Positions 1 through 7,136 of a stretch of DNA of 47,342 nucleotides are shown here, one piece after another. Position 1 is the first letter of the stretch; each line of letters opens with the position of its first letter. The stretch comes from an uncultured Blautia sp. (lineage in GTDB: Bacteria > Bacillota > Clostridia > Lachnospirales > Lachnospiraceae). The DNA lies in assembly GCA_900540785.1 (NCBI GenBank), contig UQHF01000028.1, positions 1 through 47,342 of the forward strand, in the 5' to 3' direction. Position numbers and translations under genes: made by a program. The notes under the pieces were generated by a model. The model did not search any database and was not told where the DNA came from. It saw only the letters and a program-made list of their open reading frames with translations.

Positions 1-54
1 CGGTACGCACGGTGGTGTGAGAGGACGGCGGTTAGTCACCGCCTCCTACTCGAT
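1..54 (+). mobile_element. Group II intron, 3' end only (part of domain V and domain VI)
   Basis: The segment reads like the 3' terminus of a bacterial group II intron. The 3' half of domain V (GTACGCACGGTGGT) lies at 4-17. Domain VI follows, with a GGCGGT/ACCGCC stem at 27-32 and 38-43 inside GAGGA/TCCTA arms. The end CTACTCGAT matches the usual ...AY intron terminus at 53-54. The rest, including domains I-IV and any reverse transcriptase/maturase, would lie to the left of the window. The intron points opposite to eutP, whose last codons run into it. The call rests on recalled similarity to common Firmicute intron ends and was not searched. Confidence 0.72.
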
Positions 55-575
55 CCTTCCGGATAATGGACACCCTCAGGCAGCGGATCCCATTCATTTA
101 ATCCAAGACTCTGTTTAAATTTTGCCTGCTCCAGTGTAAGAGCTACCGGATCGTCGGCGAGATATTCGATCAGCTCATCAATACCTTCTCTTGTTACATT
201 ATTTACAAGAAAAATACGCTGGCAGCCGGAATTTATCAGCCATTGTTTTACCATAGGAATGTTGGCATAAGGAGAATCTGTTTTTGTGATAATTCCAATG
301 ATGGGACGCAGGATAAAAGCGCCCAGGCAGGGGCTGAAAAGATTATACGGCTCATCTGCTGCCTGAACGATTCCTACCACATCGGCCTCAAATGAAAAAC
401 AGGCGAGTCCTACGCTGAAGCGTTTAGACTCTGCATATTCTCCGGGAGAGTCGATAGTATCATCGTCCGTAATGGTGTACTGCGTTTTTTCGTAATGCAG
501 TTCTTCTCCCTTTAGTGCCTGTGTTAAAGAAGTTTTACCGGCTTCGCTTCGTCCCATTAAAAATAATTTCTTCAT
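36..575 (-). CDS. eutP: EutP/PduV-family small GTPase, C-terminus altered by the intron junction
   Basis: A 179-residue Ras-like P-loop GTPase of the EutP/PduV family, found in ethanolamine and propanediol microcompartment operons; its exact job there is poorly defined. Visible motifs are the P-loop GRSEAGKTS near residues 8-16, the G3 motif DSPGEY near 43 and the G4 motif TKTD near 98. It is longer than the enteric protein (about 160 aa) through a C-terminal tail. The last residues, after HYPEG, with three arginines before the stop, are read from the intron antisense strand, so the native end is lost or changed. It is the third gene of a - strand cluster, 21 bp after the second shell gene. 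Confidence 0.85.
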   Translation of the reverse strand: MKKLFLMGRSEAGKTSLTQALKGEELHYEKTQYTITDDDTIDSPGEYAESKRFSVGLACFSFEADVVGIVQAADEPYNLFSPCLGAFILRPIIGIITKTDSPYANIPMVKQWLINSGCQRIFLVNNVTREGIDELIEYLADDPVALTLEQAKFKQSLGLNEWDPLPEGVHYPEGSSRRR

Positions 576-596
576 AATTATATTGCTCCGATTGTT

Positions 597-1025
597 TTAA
601 CTTCTGTGTATGTCGCAGGTCTGAAAGCCCAGGTCGTCATGGAAATAGCGGACTACTTCTTCCACTGCAGTCTGTACCTGAGAAAGGTTTCCGGTGATAA
701 TAAGAGAACCGCAGAAACGATCCATAAATCCAATGTCCACAGAGGCACTTTTGAGCGCTACGTCAGCAGCGACCACAACAGCCTCCCAGGGAGTGAAACG
801 GATAAGACCAAGAGATTCTCCCGTATGGTTTTCTCCTTCGTGAACACCGATATGAAGCCCCAGATTCTGATAAACAGAAGTCTGAGAAGTACTGATAATA
901 TGGGCAAGACAGACTTCTTTTCCGGGAACGCGCACACGGGTCATGCGGAGGCGTTTTCCTTTCAGATGCTCATAGTCATCGTGGAACAGCTTTTCCAGCA
1001 GTTCTTCTTTTGTTATACGGGTCAT
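597..1025 (-). CDS. Bacterial microcompartment shell protein, BMC-S (EutS/PduU) type, second paralogue
   Basis: A circularly permuted BMC-domain shell protein of about 142 residues. It shares with EutS the block PGKEVCLAHII, the segment YQNLGLHIG, the IRFTPWEAVVVAADVALK strand-helix and the FCGSLIITGNLS motif. Such proteins form flat or bent hexameric shell tiles around ethanolamine or propanediol enzymes. A charged N-terminal extension of about 30 residues distinguishes it from its neighbour. The ATG at 1025 is preferred because AGGAAG lies 8 nt upstream; a GTG at 1034 would sit on that site. It lies 12 nt after eutS and is surely co-transcribed with it. Whether it is closer to PduU or EutS cannot be settled here. 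Confidence 0.82.
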   Translation of the reverse strand: MTRITKEELLEKLFHDDYEHLKGKRLRMTRVRVPGKEVCLAHIISTSQTSVYQNLGLHIGVHEGENHTGESLGLIRFTPWEAVVVAADVALKSASVDIGFMDRFCGSLIITGNLSQVQTAVEEVVRYFHDDLGFQTCDIHRS

Positions 1026-1037
1026 GTTCTGCACTTC

Positions 1038-1403
1038 CTATCTCTTTGTGATGTCACAGACTACATATCCGAGAGAATCTCTGAAAAAGGTCACGATTTC
1101 TGTCAGAGCTGACATAACATCTGAAATTTCTCCGGTAATGATAAGCGTACCTGTAAAACGATCTGCAAATCCAAGATATACATTTCCGCTTTTCACTGCA
1201 ATGTCAGAAGCGATGACAGCAGATTCCGGCGGCGTCATATTCATAATTCCAATAGCAGAAGAGCGATAATCAAGCTGTGGGTTTAATCCGAGCTTTTGAT
1301 ATACAATAGGAGCCGGACTTCCCATAACGTGGGCAAAGGTAATTTCCTTTCCGGCTACTGTTTCCTGCACAATTCTGATTTGTTCTTCGTGGTTATTTGA
1401 CAT
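1038..1403 (-). CDS. eutS: Ethanolamine utilization shell protein EutS
   Basis: A 121-residue circularly permuted BMC shell protein. Diagnostic stretches are VAGKEITFAHVMGSPAPI, YQKLGL, NMTPPESAVIASDIAVKSG, and FADRFTGTLIITGEIS, which together cover the BMC fold and resemble EutS. EutS hexamers build the shell of the ethanolamine-degrading organelle, which confines acetaldehyde. It is the first gene of the visible - strand cluster and has its own strong promoter 35-63 nt upstream, with AAAGGAC as ribosome binding site. The short leader leaves no room for the tandem hairpins recognised by the ANTAR antiterminator EutV, so this transcript is probably controlled at initiation or constitutive. 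Confidence 0.88.
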   Translation of the reverse strand: MSNNHEEQIRIVQETVAGKEITFAHVMGSPAPIVYQKLGLNPQLDYRSSAIGIMNMTPPESAVIASDIAVKSGNVYLGFADRFTGTLIITGEISDVMSALTEIVTFFRDSLGYVVCDITKR

Positions 1404-1437
1404 TTTTGAAGTCCTTTCTTTCTATATACATAAGTAA

Positions 1438-1466
1438 ATGATACTATTTGGTGGAGTGTCTGTCAA
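1438..1466 (-). promoter_or_regulatory. Sigma-A promoter for the eutS cluster
   Basis: On the - strand, TTGACA (1466-1461) and TATCAT (1443-1438) are separated by 17 bp. Transcription would start about 30 nt before eutS, giving a short leader. Confidence 0.75.
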
Positions 1467-1502
1467 GCGCAGAAAATACAGGCGTTTTTACAGACTTTTT
1501 TG

Positions 1503-1531
1503 TTGTGGTTAAGAGTGGGGAATGATAAAAT
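1503..1531 (+). promoter_or_regulatory. Promoter for the helicase/UDG pair
   Basis: TTGTGG (1503-1508) and TAAAAT (1526-1531) are spaced by 17 bp, upstream of the ATG at 1587 and its GGAAAGG ribosome binding site. Confidence 0.55.
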
Positions 1532-1586
1532 GAAATAAGAAAAAGGCGAACAGAGCACAGGAATTTTTATCTGGAAAGGCGTATTT

Positions 1587-4500
1587 ATGAATACAAAAGA
1601 AAATATTTTGGACGCGTGGATTGTAGTGGAAAATCTGTCGGAGGGTTCTATTGAGCCAGGAGAGCAGGGAATGATGACTCTGGACGGAGAAACAGAAAAC
1701 TGGGAAGAACATTTCAGAGCGTTTTTAAAACAGAATAAAGAAAAGGAAAAGCTTTCAGATAAGGCGTTTCAGAAGTCAGGAATCGTGTTGTTTCTGGGAA
1801 TTTTTGATTTTGATGAAGTGATTGATATTCTGAAAAAGAAGTACAATCTTGAGGATGTATACGAAGACAGAAGTAAATCGAAAAAATTTACAGCGGCTCT
1901 CTTTTTTGATAAAGATCTGCAGTTTCTGGGAAATAAATTTTTCTATACAATGAGCGGATATATCCGAAATTACGGAGATTTTCCAAAAGATATAGGAGAA
2001 GCAGAACGTAATCTGAGCGATGAAATAAGAGGAAAATTTGAAAGAGAGAGAAATAAAGAAAACGGTTTTCACTCTGTTGTTACGTGGATTTTAAAGAAGT
2101 ATAAAGCGGATTTAAGTAATTTCCGGTATAAATTTGTGAGAAATCTTGAGAAAGACGTAGTAAATCTGCACTCATTTTTTATTCGGGATCTGGAAAAAGC
2201 GAAGAAGCTTGATACAGAAAATTTAAAGAGATATTTGAAAGAGGATCCGGGGGAAAGAGTAAATCTGGACAGCAGAAAGGGGACTGCTGGTTTTTGTCCG
2301 GAGATTTTTGAGGAGATTCTGCAGCCGCAAAATTACCCGGACGGGCGTTTCCCGGGGAATTCTGACTATGCTCTTGCGTTTATGCAGCAGACTGCCACAA
2401 ATATTGCAATCCATGATCCGGAAAATATGCGTAGTGTAAATGGACCGCCGGGCACTGGAAAAACAACTCTCTTAAGGGATATTTTTGCCCATATGCTTGT
2501 GCGCCAGGCTGCGGAAATCTGTAACCGTTCCGATAAATATATACAGGGAGAGCTGAATTACTGGGAAAAGGCAAAAATTGGAGTTTTGCCGGAAGAGATT
2601 GCGAGAGAAAATATGGTGGTCGCAAGCTCCAATAACGGAGCTGTTCAAAATATTGTCAGAGAGCTGCCGCAAAAGGCAAGTATCAGTGAGGAATTTCTGG
2701 AACGGATAAAAGAGGCAGATTATTTTACTTATATTTCCAACTGCGACATCGAGGAAGAAGGTATTGGAAAAGAGCGCATTTTGACATTTAAGGAAAAAGA
2801 AGAAAAATGTTGGGGTGCTTTTTCAATGGAAGGAGGAGCTTCTGCAAATGTAAATAAGCTTCTTCTGGTTATTGAGGCGATGGAGAAGGAGCTGGAGACT
2901 TCATATATTCCGGATTCCAGTATCTATCAGAAATTTCTTTCCAGGTATCAGAAAGTAGAAGAAAGAAAAAGAGAACTGCAGAAATGCTGGGAAAAATCAA
3001 AAGAGCTGGTTCGTCTGAGGCAACAGTACGTGCGGGAAAAGACAGTTTTTGAACAGGAAAAAGAAGCAAAAGCTCAGCAGATGTCTGTAGATTTTGAAAA
3101 CAGCGAGAGGGAAAAAGAGAACTGTGGGCAGGAGAAAGAAAAACTGGAACAGAAGCTTGCGGAAACGGCTGCTGACAAGGAAGTGTTGGAAGAGAGCTTA
3201 AAGCAGGCACAGAGGAATTACGATATGGTTCGGTTACAGAAGCCGGCGTTTCTCTGGATACAGAAAATTTTGAATCCCGCTGGTACAAAAGCATATTTTG
3301 AGTCTCTTGCTCATGCAAATGATACATTGACGCAGCTGGAAAAGAAAAAGACAGATCTTATGAAAGAACAGGCAGACATGGAAAGGAATCTTCTGGAATA
3401 TGAGAAAAGAATTTCCAGTCTCCTGAAACGGCAGCAGGACAGCAGGGAAGCAGTCTCGCTGTGGGAGAAAAAGAAGGAAAAGGAACTGGAATTTCAGCGG
3501 GAAAAGATGCAGGAACTGGAGAGAGAAAATGAGCATCTGGAAGTACAGGGAATTGATTTTTCCCAGTCTTACGAAGAACTCCAGAAAAGCAATCCCTGGT
3601 CTGATAAGCTGTTTCGTGTAATGCAGACAGAATTATTTATAGATTCTTTAAAAGTGAAAAAGCAGTTTCTTTATGAGAACAGGAAAAATTTGACAAAGGC
3701 AAGAACAATCTGGAAAAGGCAGGGGGAGTATGCGCCAAAAGAAAATGGTGCAAAAATCATTGCAGAGGCGTGGCAGTGGCTGAATTTTGCAGTTCCCGTG
3801 ATCAGCACAACATTTGCAAGTTTGGGAAATATGTTTGCCAATATGCCGGTAAATTCTGTTTATAATCTATTTATTGACGAGGCAGGTCAGGCTTTGCCGC
3901 AGGCGTGTGTGGGCGCCGTGTTCCGCAGCAGAAAAATTATGGCAGTTGGAGATCCGGCTCAGATTAAGCCTGTACTTACTCTGGATTCAAAGGTTTTACG
4001 GCTCATAGGAACGCATTATCATGTCAGCGAAAAGTATCTGTCAGAAAATACTTCTGTACAGACGCTTATGGACGATGCCGGCAAGTACGGATTTTATAAA
4101 AGGGAAGATAAATGGATTGGAATTCCCCTCTGGGTACACAGACGTTCTGATTATCCTATGTTTACCATTTCCAATGAGATTTCTTATAATGGTCTGATGG
4201 TACAGGGCAAACCTGCGAACAAGGCGCAGGGAAAGGCATTCTGGCATTCGGTAAAGGGAACTGCAAACGATAAATTCGTAAAAGAGCAGGCAGATTTTCT
4301 TGTGGATTTAATATCGAAACGCCTGGAGGAAGAGGAGAGTTTGAAAGAGGAAATTTATGTCATATCTCCATTTCGGAATGTGGCGCAGCAGATGGCAAGG
4401 GAATTGGATCGCATTCACTTTACAAAACGCGATAAGAAAGGTCCTGTCAATGTGGGAACTGTCCATACTTTTCAGGGAAAAGAAGCGAAAATCGTTTATT

Positions 4501-4712
4501 TGATACTGGGAGCAGACGAGGCAAGCAAAGGAGCTGCAAGCTGGGCGGTATCGGAGCCAAATATTATGAATGTTGCAGCTACACGGGCAAAGGAAGAATT
4601 TTATATTATCGGAGATAAAGAACTCTACAACAATCTGGGAAGTGAGACTGCAAACAAGACCATTCGTATTTTGGACGAATATGCAGCAGGACACGGTTGG
4701 CAGGAGCGCTAA
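1587..4712 (+). CDS. SF1 helicase of the Upf1/Dna2-like group with an internal coiled coil
   Basis: A 1041-residue AAA_11/AAA_12-type superfamily 1 helicase. Motif I is GPPGTGKTT from residue 286. Motif II is DEAGQALPQ near 764, followed by the motif III-like GDPAQIKP. The C-terminal RecA domain carries VGTVHTFQGKEAKIV near 956 and NVAATRAKEEF near 994, matching motifs V and VI. Between motif I and motif II lies a long Glu/Lys-rich stretch (about 425-690) that should form an antiparallel coiled coil. The first 240 residues are unrecognised. Family members unwind DNA or RNA; the substrate here is unknown. The gene stands alone with its own promoter and is followed at 28 bp by a uracil-DNA glycosylase, suggesting a nucleic-acid repair role. 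Confidence 0.85.
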   Translation: MNTKENILDAWIVVENLSEGSIEPGEQGMMTLDGETENWEEHFRAFLKQNKEKEKLSDKAFQKSGIVLFLGIFDFDEVIDILKKKYNLEDVYEDRSKSKKFTAALFFDKDLQFLGNKFFYTMSGYIRNYGDFPKDIGEAERNLSDEIRGKFERERNKENGFHSVVTWILKKYKADLSNFRYKFVRNLEKDVVNLHSFFIRDLEKAKKLDTENLKRYLKEDPGERVNLDSRKGTAGFCPEIFEEILQPQNYPDGRFPGNSDYALAFMQQTATNIAIHDPENMRSVNGPPGTGKTTLLRDIFAHMLVRQAAEICNRSDKYIQGELNYWEKAKIGVLPEEIARENMVVASSNNGAVQNIVRELPQKASISEEFLERIKEADYFTYISNCDIEEEGIGKERILTFKEKEEKCWGAFSMEGGASANVNKLLLVIEAMEKELETSYIPDSSIYQKFLSRYQKVEERKRELQKCWEKSKELVRLRQQYVREKTVFEQEKEAKAQQMSVDFENSEREKENCGQEKEKLEQKLAETAADKEVLEESLKQAQRNYDMVRLQKPAFLWIQKILNPAGTKAYFESLAHANDTLTQLEKKKTDLMKEQADMERNLLEYEKRISSLLKRQQDSREAVSLWEKKKEKELEFQREKMQELERENEHLEVQGIDFSQSYEELQKSNPWSDKLFRVMQTELFIDSLKVKKQFLYENRKNLTKARTIWKRQGEYAPKENGAKIIAEAWQWLNFAVPVISTTFASLGNMFANMPVNSVYNLFIDEAGQALPQACVGAVFRSRKIMAVGDPAQIKPVLTLDSKVLRLIGTHYHVSEKYLSENTSVQTLMDDAGKYGFYKREDKWIGIPLWVHRRSDYPMFTISNEISYNGLMVQGKPANKAQGKAFWHSVKGTANDKFVKEQADFLVDLISKRLEEEESLKEEIYVISPFRNVAQQMARELDRIHFTKRDKKGPVNVGTVHTFQGKEAKIVYLILGADEASKGAASWAVSEPNIMNVAATRAKEEFYIIGDKELYNNLGSETANKTIRILDEYAAGHGWQER

Positions 4713-4739
4713 AATGAAGATGGATCAGAGGAAAACGAT

Positions 4740-5297
4740 ATGTATACATATGAAGAATTGAAGAGATTTGTGGAGCAATGCAGCAGATGTGAGCTGTGCC
4801 GGACAAGAAATCATTCGGTTATGGGAAGGGGAAACCTGCACAGCCCGATTCTCTTTATTGCAGAAGCACCGGGGAGAAATGAGGACAGAGACGGAGTTCC
4901 TTTTACAGGAAGGTCAGGAGAACTGTTTGACCGACTGTTAGGGGAAATTGAAATGAAGCGGGAGGAAATTTATCTTACGAATATTGTGAAATGCAATCCT
5001 CCCGGAAACAGAGACCCGTATCCTGATGAACAGGAAGCCTGTATCCCTTATTTAAAATATGAAACTTTGCTTTTGCGTCCAAAGATCATGGTCTGTCTGG
5101 GAAGGATTGCAGCACAGCGGATCATAAGATCGGATTATCGGATCACCAGAGAACACGGCGTTTTTCTGGAACGGAAAAATACCTGGCTTACAGCCGTATA
5201 TCACCCTTCAGCAGTGCTGCGCGATGAAACGAAGCTTCCGCAGATGCAGGAGGATTTCCGGAAAATCAGAAAGAAGCTGGAAGAGGTGAGGGGATAA
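4740..5297 (+). CDS. Uracil-DNA glycosylase, family 4 (iron-sulfur type)
   Basis: A 185-residue family-4 uracil-DNA glycosylase, which removes uracil from DNA to start base excision repair. The water-activating and uracil-binding motif EAPGRNEDRDGVPFTGR lies near residues 42-58, and the HPS loop is present in VYHPSAVLR near the C-terminus. Cysteines 14, 17 and 20 plus two more 16 residues apart (in VKCNPPG and EACIPY) fit the 4Fe-4S ligand pattern of the family. Length is typical. It follows the helicase by 28 bp in the same orientation and probably shares its transcript. Confidence 0.92.
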   Translation: MYTYEELKRFVEQCSRCELCRTRNHSVMGRGNLHSPILFIAEAPGRNEDRDGVPFTGRSGELFDRLLGEIEMKREEIYLTNIVKCNPPGNRDPYPDEQEACIPYLKYETLLLRPKIMVCLGRIAAQRIIRSDYRITREHGVFLERKNTWLTAVYHPSAVLRDETKLPQMQEDFRKIRKKLEEVRG

Positions 5298-5333
5298 TTT
5301 GGTGTAAAAAGAACGAAAGATTTTAAGAAACCA
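5298..5333. other. Start of a 350-bp gene-free stretch before the ABC-F gene
   Basis: The interval 5298-5648 holds no long gene. It contains the promoter, leader peptide and mutually exclusive hairpins listed separately. No intrinsic terminator for the upstream glycosylase gene was found in this first part. Confidence 0.6.
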
Positions 5334-5362
5334 TTGCCTGTTTCGTTCTGATATGGTATACT
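5334..5362 (+). promoter_or_regulatory. Promoter of the ABC-F attenuator
   Basis: TTGCCT (5334-5339) and TATACT (5357-5362) are separated by 17 bp, with an extended -10 TGG just before the -10 box. The start site would lie near 5369, about 24 nt before the leader ORF. Confidence 0.8.
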
Positions 5363-5392
5363 CATACCAATTTAAGTGAAAGAGGTGAAAGG

Positions 5393-5416
5393 ATGTTTAA
5401 TTTTTTCTGCAGATAA
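5393..5416 (+). CDS. Seven-codon leader peptide (MFNFFCR) of the attenuator
   Basis: An ATG at 5393 with an AGAGGTG site 5 nt upstream opens a 7-codon frame ending in TAA at 5414. The coding bases 5395-5410 are themselves one arm of a hairpin with 5464-5478, as expected for a leader whose translation controls RNA folding. Known ABC-F and macrolide/lincosamide resistance genes use such short ORFs, on which a drug-bound ribosome stalls. The sequence MFNFFCR matches no leader I can name. Confidence 0.7.
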   Translation: MFNFFCR

Positions 5417-5478
5417 CATTAGAATATGTAATAGCATCGGCTTACGGTACTATTATGTCTGTTGCAGAAAAGTTAAAC
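5395..5478 (+). promoter_or_regulatory. Anti-antiterminator hairpin (leader ORF pairs with 5464-5478)
   Basis: Bases 5395-5410 inside the leader ORF pair with GCAGAAAAGTTAAAC at 5464-5478: 15 pairs with one bulged U. The same 5464-5474 segment is a perfect 11-nt complement of AACTTTTCTGC at 5544-5554, part of the terminator. The two pairings exclude each other. A ribosome held on the leader would free 5464-5478 to capture the terminator arm and permit read-through. Confidence 0.72.
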
Positions 5479-5529
5479 ACTTTCTTTGATATAATTCCCC
5501 TGTTTAAGCGGAGTATAGGTAAGAAGAAT

Positions 5530-5566
5530 GAGCTGTGGAAATGAACTTTTCTGCAGCTCTGTTTTT
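5530..5566 (+). terminator. Intrinsic terminator of the ABC-F attenuator
   Basis: The arm 5530-5541 (GAGCTGTGGAAA) pairs over 12 positions, two of them G-U, with 5548-5559 (TTTCTGCAGCTC). TCTGTTTTT follows. It lies 89 nt before the ABC-F start and would stop transcription unless its 3' arm is captured by 5464-5474. Confidence 0.75.
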
Positions 5567-5610
5567 ATGTTATCAGGAAATTATTTCGTAATGTCCCATA
5601 ACATAAAAAC
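5561..5610 (+). repeat. 13-bp perfect inverted repeat downstream of the attenuator terminator
   Basis: GTTTTTATGTTAT (5561-5573) is the exact reverse complement of 5598-5610, with a 24-nt loop. The left arm contains the terminator U-tract, so this hairpin could form only after read-through. It may insulate the ABC-F ribosome binding site or act as a second stop; the role is not known. Confidence 0.6.
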
Positions 5611-5648
5611 GTTTCGCGTAGGATTCTTTTTTTAGCAGGAAAGGGGAA

Positions 5649-7136
5649 ATGGATATGTCAGTGATTAAAGTAGAAAACCTTACATTTTCATATGATACAA
5701 GCTATGATAAGATATTCGATAACGTAAGCTTTCAGATAGATACTAACTGGAAGCTTGGATTTGTGGGCAGAAACGGACGTGGGAAAACGACGTTTTTAAA
5801 CCTTCTTCTTGGAAAGTATGAGTATCAGGGACGTATTTTAAGTTTCGTAAAATTTGATTATTTTCCATACGAGGTAAAAGATAAAAATTTAAGAACGGAA
5901 GAAGTGTTAAGAGAAGTCTGTCCTGCGGCAGAAGCCTGGGAATTTATGAGGGAACTTTCGTACCTTTCTATGGACGAGGATGTGCTGGAAAAGCCGTTTT
6001 GTCTTCTTTCCTAGGGAGAGCAGACAAAGGCTCTGCTTGCGGCTCTTTTTCTTAATGAAGGGCATTTTCTTTTAATTGACGAGCCGACCAATCATCTGGA
6101 TATGGGAGCAAGGGAACTGGTTTCTGCCTATTTAAAACGGAAAAGAGGATTTATTCTTGTGTCTCATGACAGGGCGTTTCTTGATGGCTGTACAGATCAT
6201 ATTTTATCTTTAAATAAGACGGATATTGAGGTGCAAAGCGGAAATTTTTCTTCCTGGCTGGAAAATTTCGAGAACAGGCAGAAGTTTGAAGAAGCAGAAA
6301 ACGTGCGTCTTCAAAAGGATATTCGCCGCCTGGAAAAGGCAGCAGAACGAGCGTCAGGCTGGTCAGAGAAAACAGAGGCTTCCAAATATGGAAATGGTCC
6401 GGTAGACAGAGGGTATGTGGGGCATAAAGCGGCAAAAATGATGAAACGCTCCAAAATTATCGAAACAAGAACAAAGAGAGCCGCAGAAGAAAAAGCAAAA
6501 CTTCTCAAAAACAGAGAAAGTGCTGAGAATCTGAAACTCCTTCCCCTGGAATATACACAGGATACGCTTGCCTCGTTTTCGGAGGCTGTGATATATTATG
6601 ATGGAAAACCGGTGTGCCGCCCGGTGTCATTTCGCATTCAAAAAGGAGACAGAATTGTATTTGACGGTAAAAACGGAAGTGGAAAAAGCAGCCTTTTAAA
6701 GCTCCTGGCAGGAGAGGAAAAGACGTATACAGGAACAGTGAACAGGGGAAAAAACCTAAGGATTTCTTATGTTCCTCAGGATACTTCGTGGCTTCGGGGA
6801 AGTCTCCGTGATTTCGCAGAAGAAAATCAGATTGAGGAAAGCCTTTTTAAAACGCTTTTGAGGAAACTGGATTTTGACAGAATGCAGTTTGATAAAGATA
6901 TGAGCGAGTTTTCAAGCGGACAGAAGAAAAAAGTTCTTCTTGCAAAGAGCCTCTGCGAACAGGCACATCTGTATGTCTGGGACGAGCCCTTAAATTTTGT
7001 GGATCTGTATTCCAGAATGCAGATAGAAGCTCTGATAAAAGAATATAAGCCGACAATGGTTCTTGTGGAGCATGATAAAGCCTTTCGGGAAAAGATTGGC
7101 ACAAAACATATTGTAATAGAAAAGGAGACAAAATGA
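5649..7136 (+). pseudogene. Antibiotic-resistance-type ABC-F ATPase interrupted by an amber codon
   Basis: A two-domain ABC-F protein of about 495 codons, the size and layout of ribosomal-protection proteins such as Lsa or VmlR that dislodge lincosamide, pleuromutilin or streptogramin drugs. NBD1 has GRNGRGKTT and IDEPTNHLD; NBD2 has GKNGSGKSS, FSSGQ and WDEPLNFVD. In the same frame, TAG at 6012-6014 replaces the residue after LS in the first signature, reading LS-stop-GEQTK. The remaining 374 codons are otherwise open, so the damage is recent, or the codon is read through, or it is a sequence error. CAG (Gln) is one base away. The ATG at 5655 has better spacing (8 nt) to AGGAAAGGGG than the ATG at 5649. 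The stop overlaps the next gene by 4 bp. Confidence 0.82.

Noticed and set aside
606..1269. Open + strand frames of 168 and 81 residues across the BMC shell genes
   Set aside because: They are antisense to two clear BMC-S genes, have no ribosome binding site and resemble no family.
1404..1440. Search for EutV (ANTAR) tandem-hairpin antiterminator sites before eutS
   Set aside because: The leader from the predicted start is only about 30 nt and holds no paired hairpins.
6102..7136. Separate second gene starting at ATG 6102 after the amber codon
   Set aside because: It would begin inside the NBD1 Walker B region, has no ribosome binding site, and continues the same frame; it is better read as the rest of one interrupted gene.
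5649..7136. Pyrrolysine or recoded amber in the ABC-F gene
   Set aside because: There is no pyrrolysine machinery in view and the position is a standard signature residue, so a point mutation is simpler. It is kept only as something to test.
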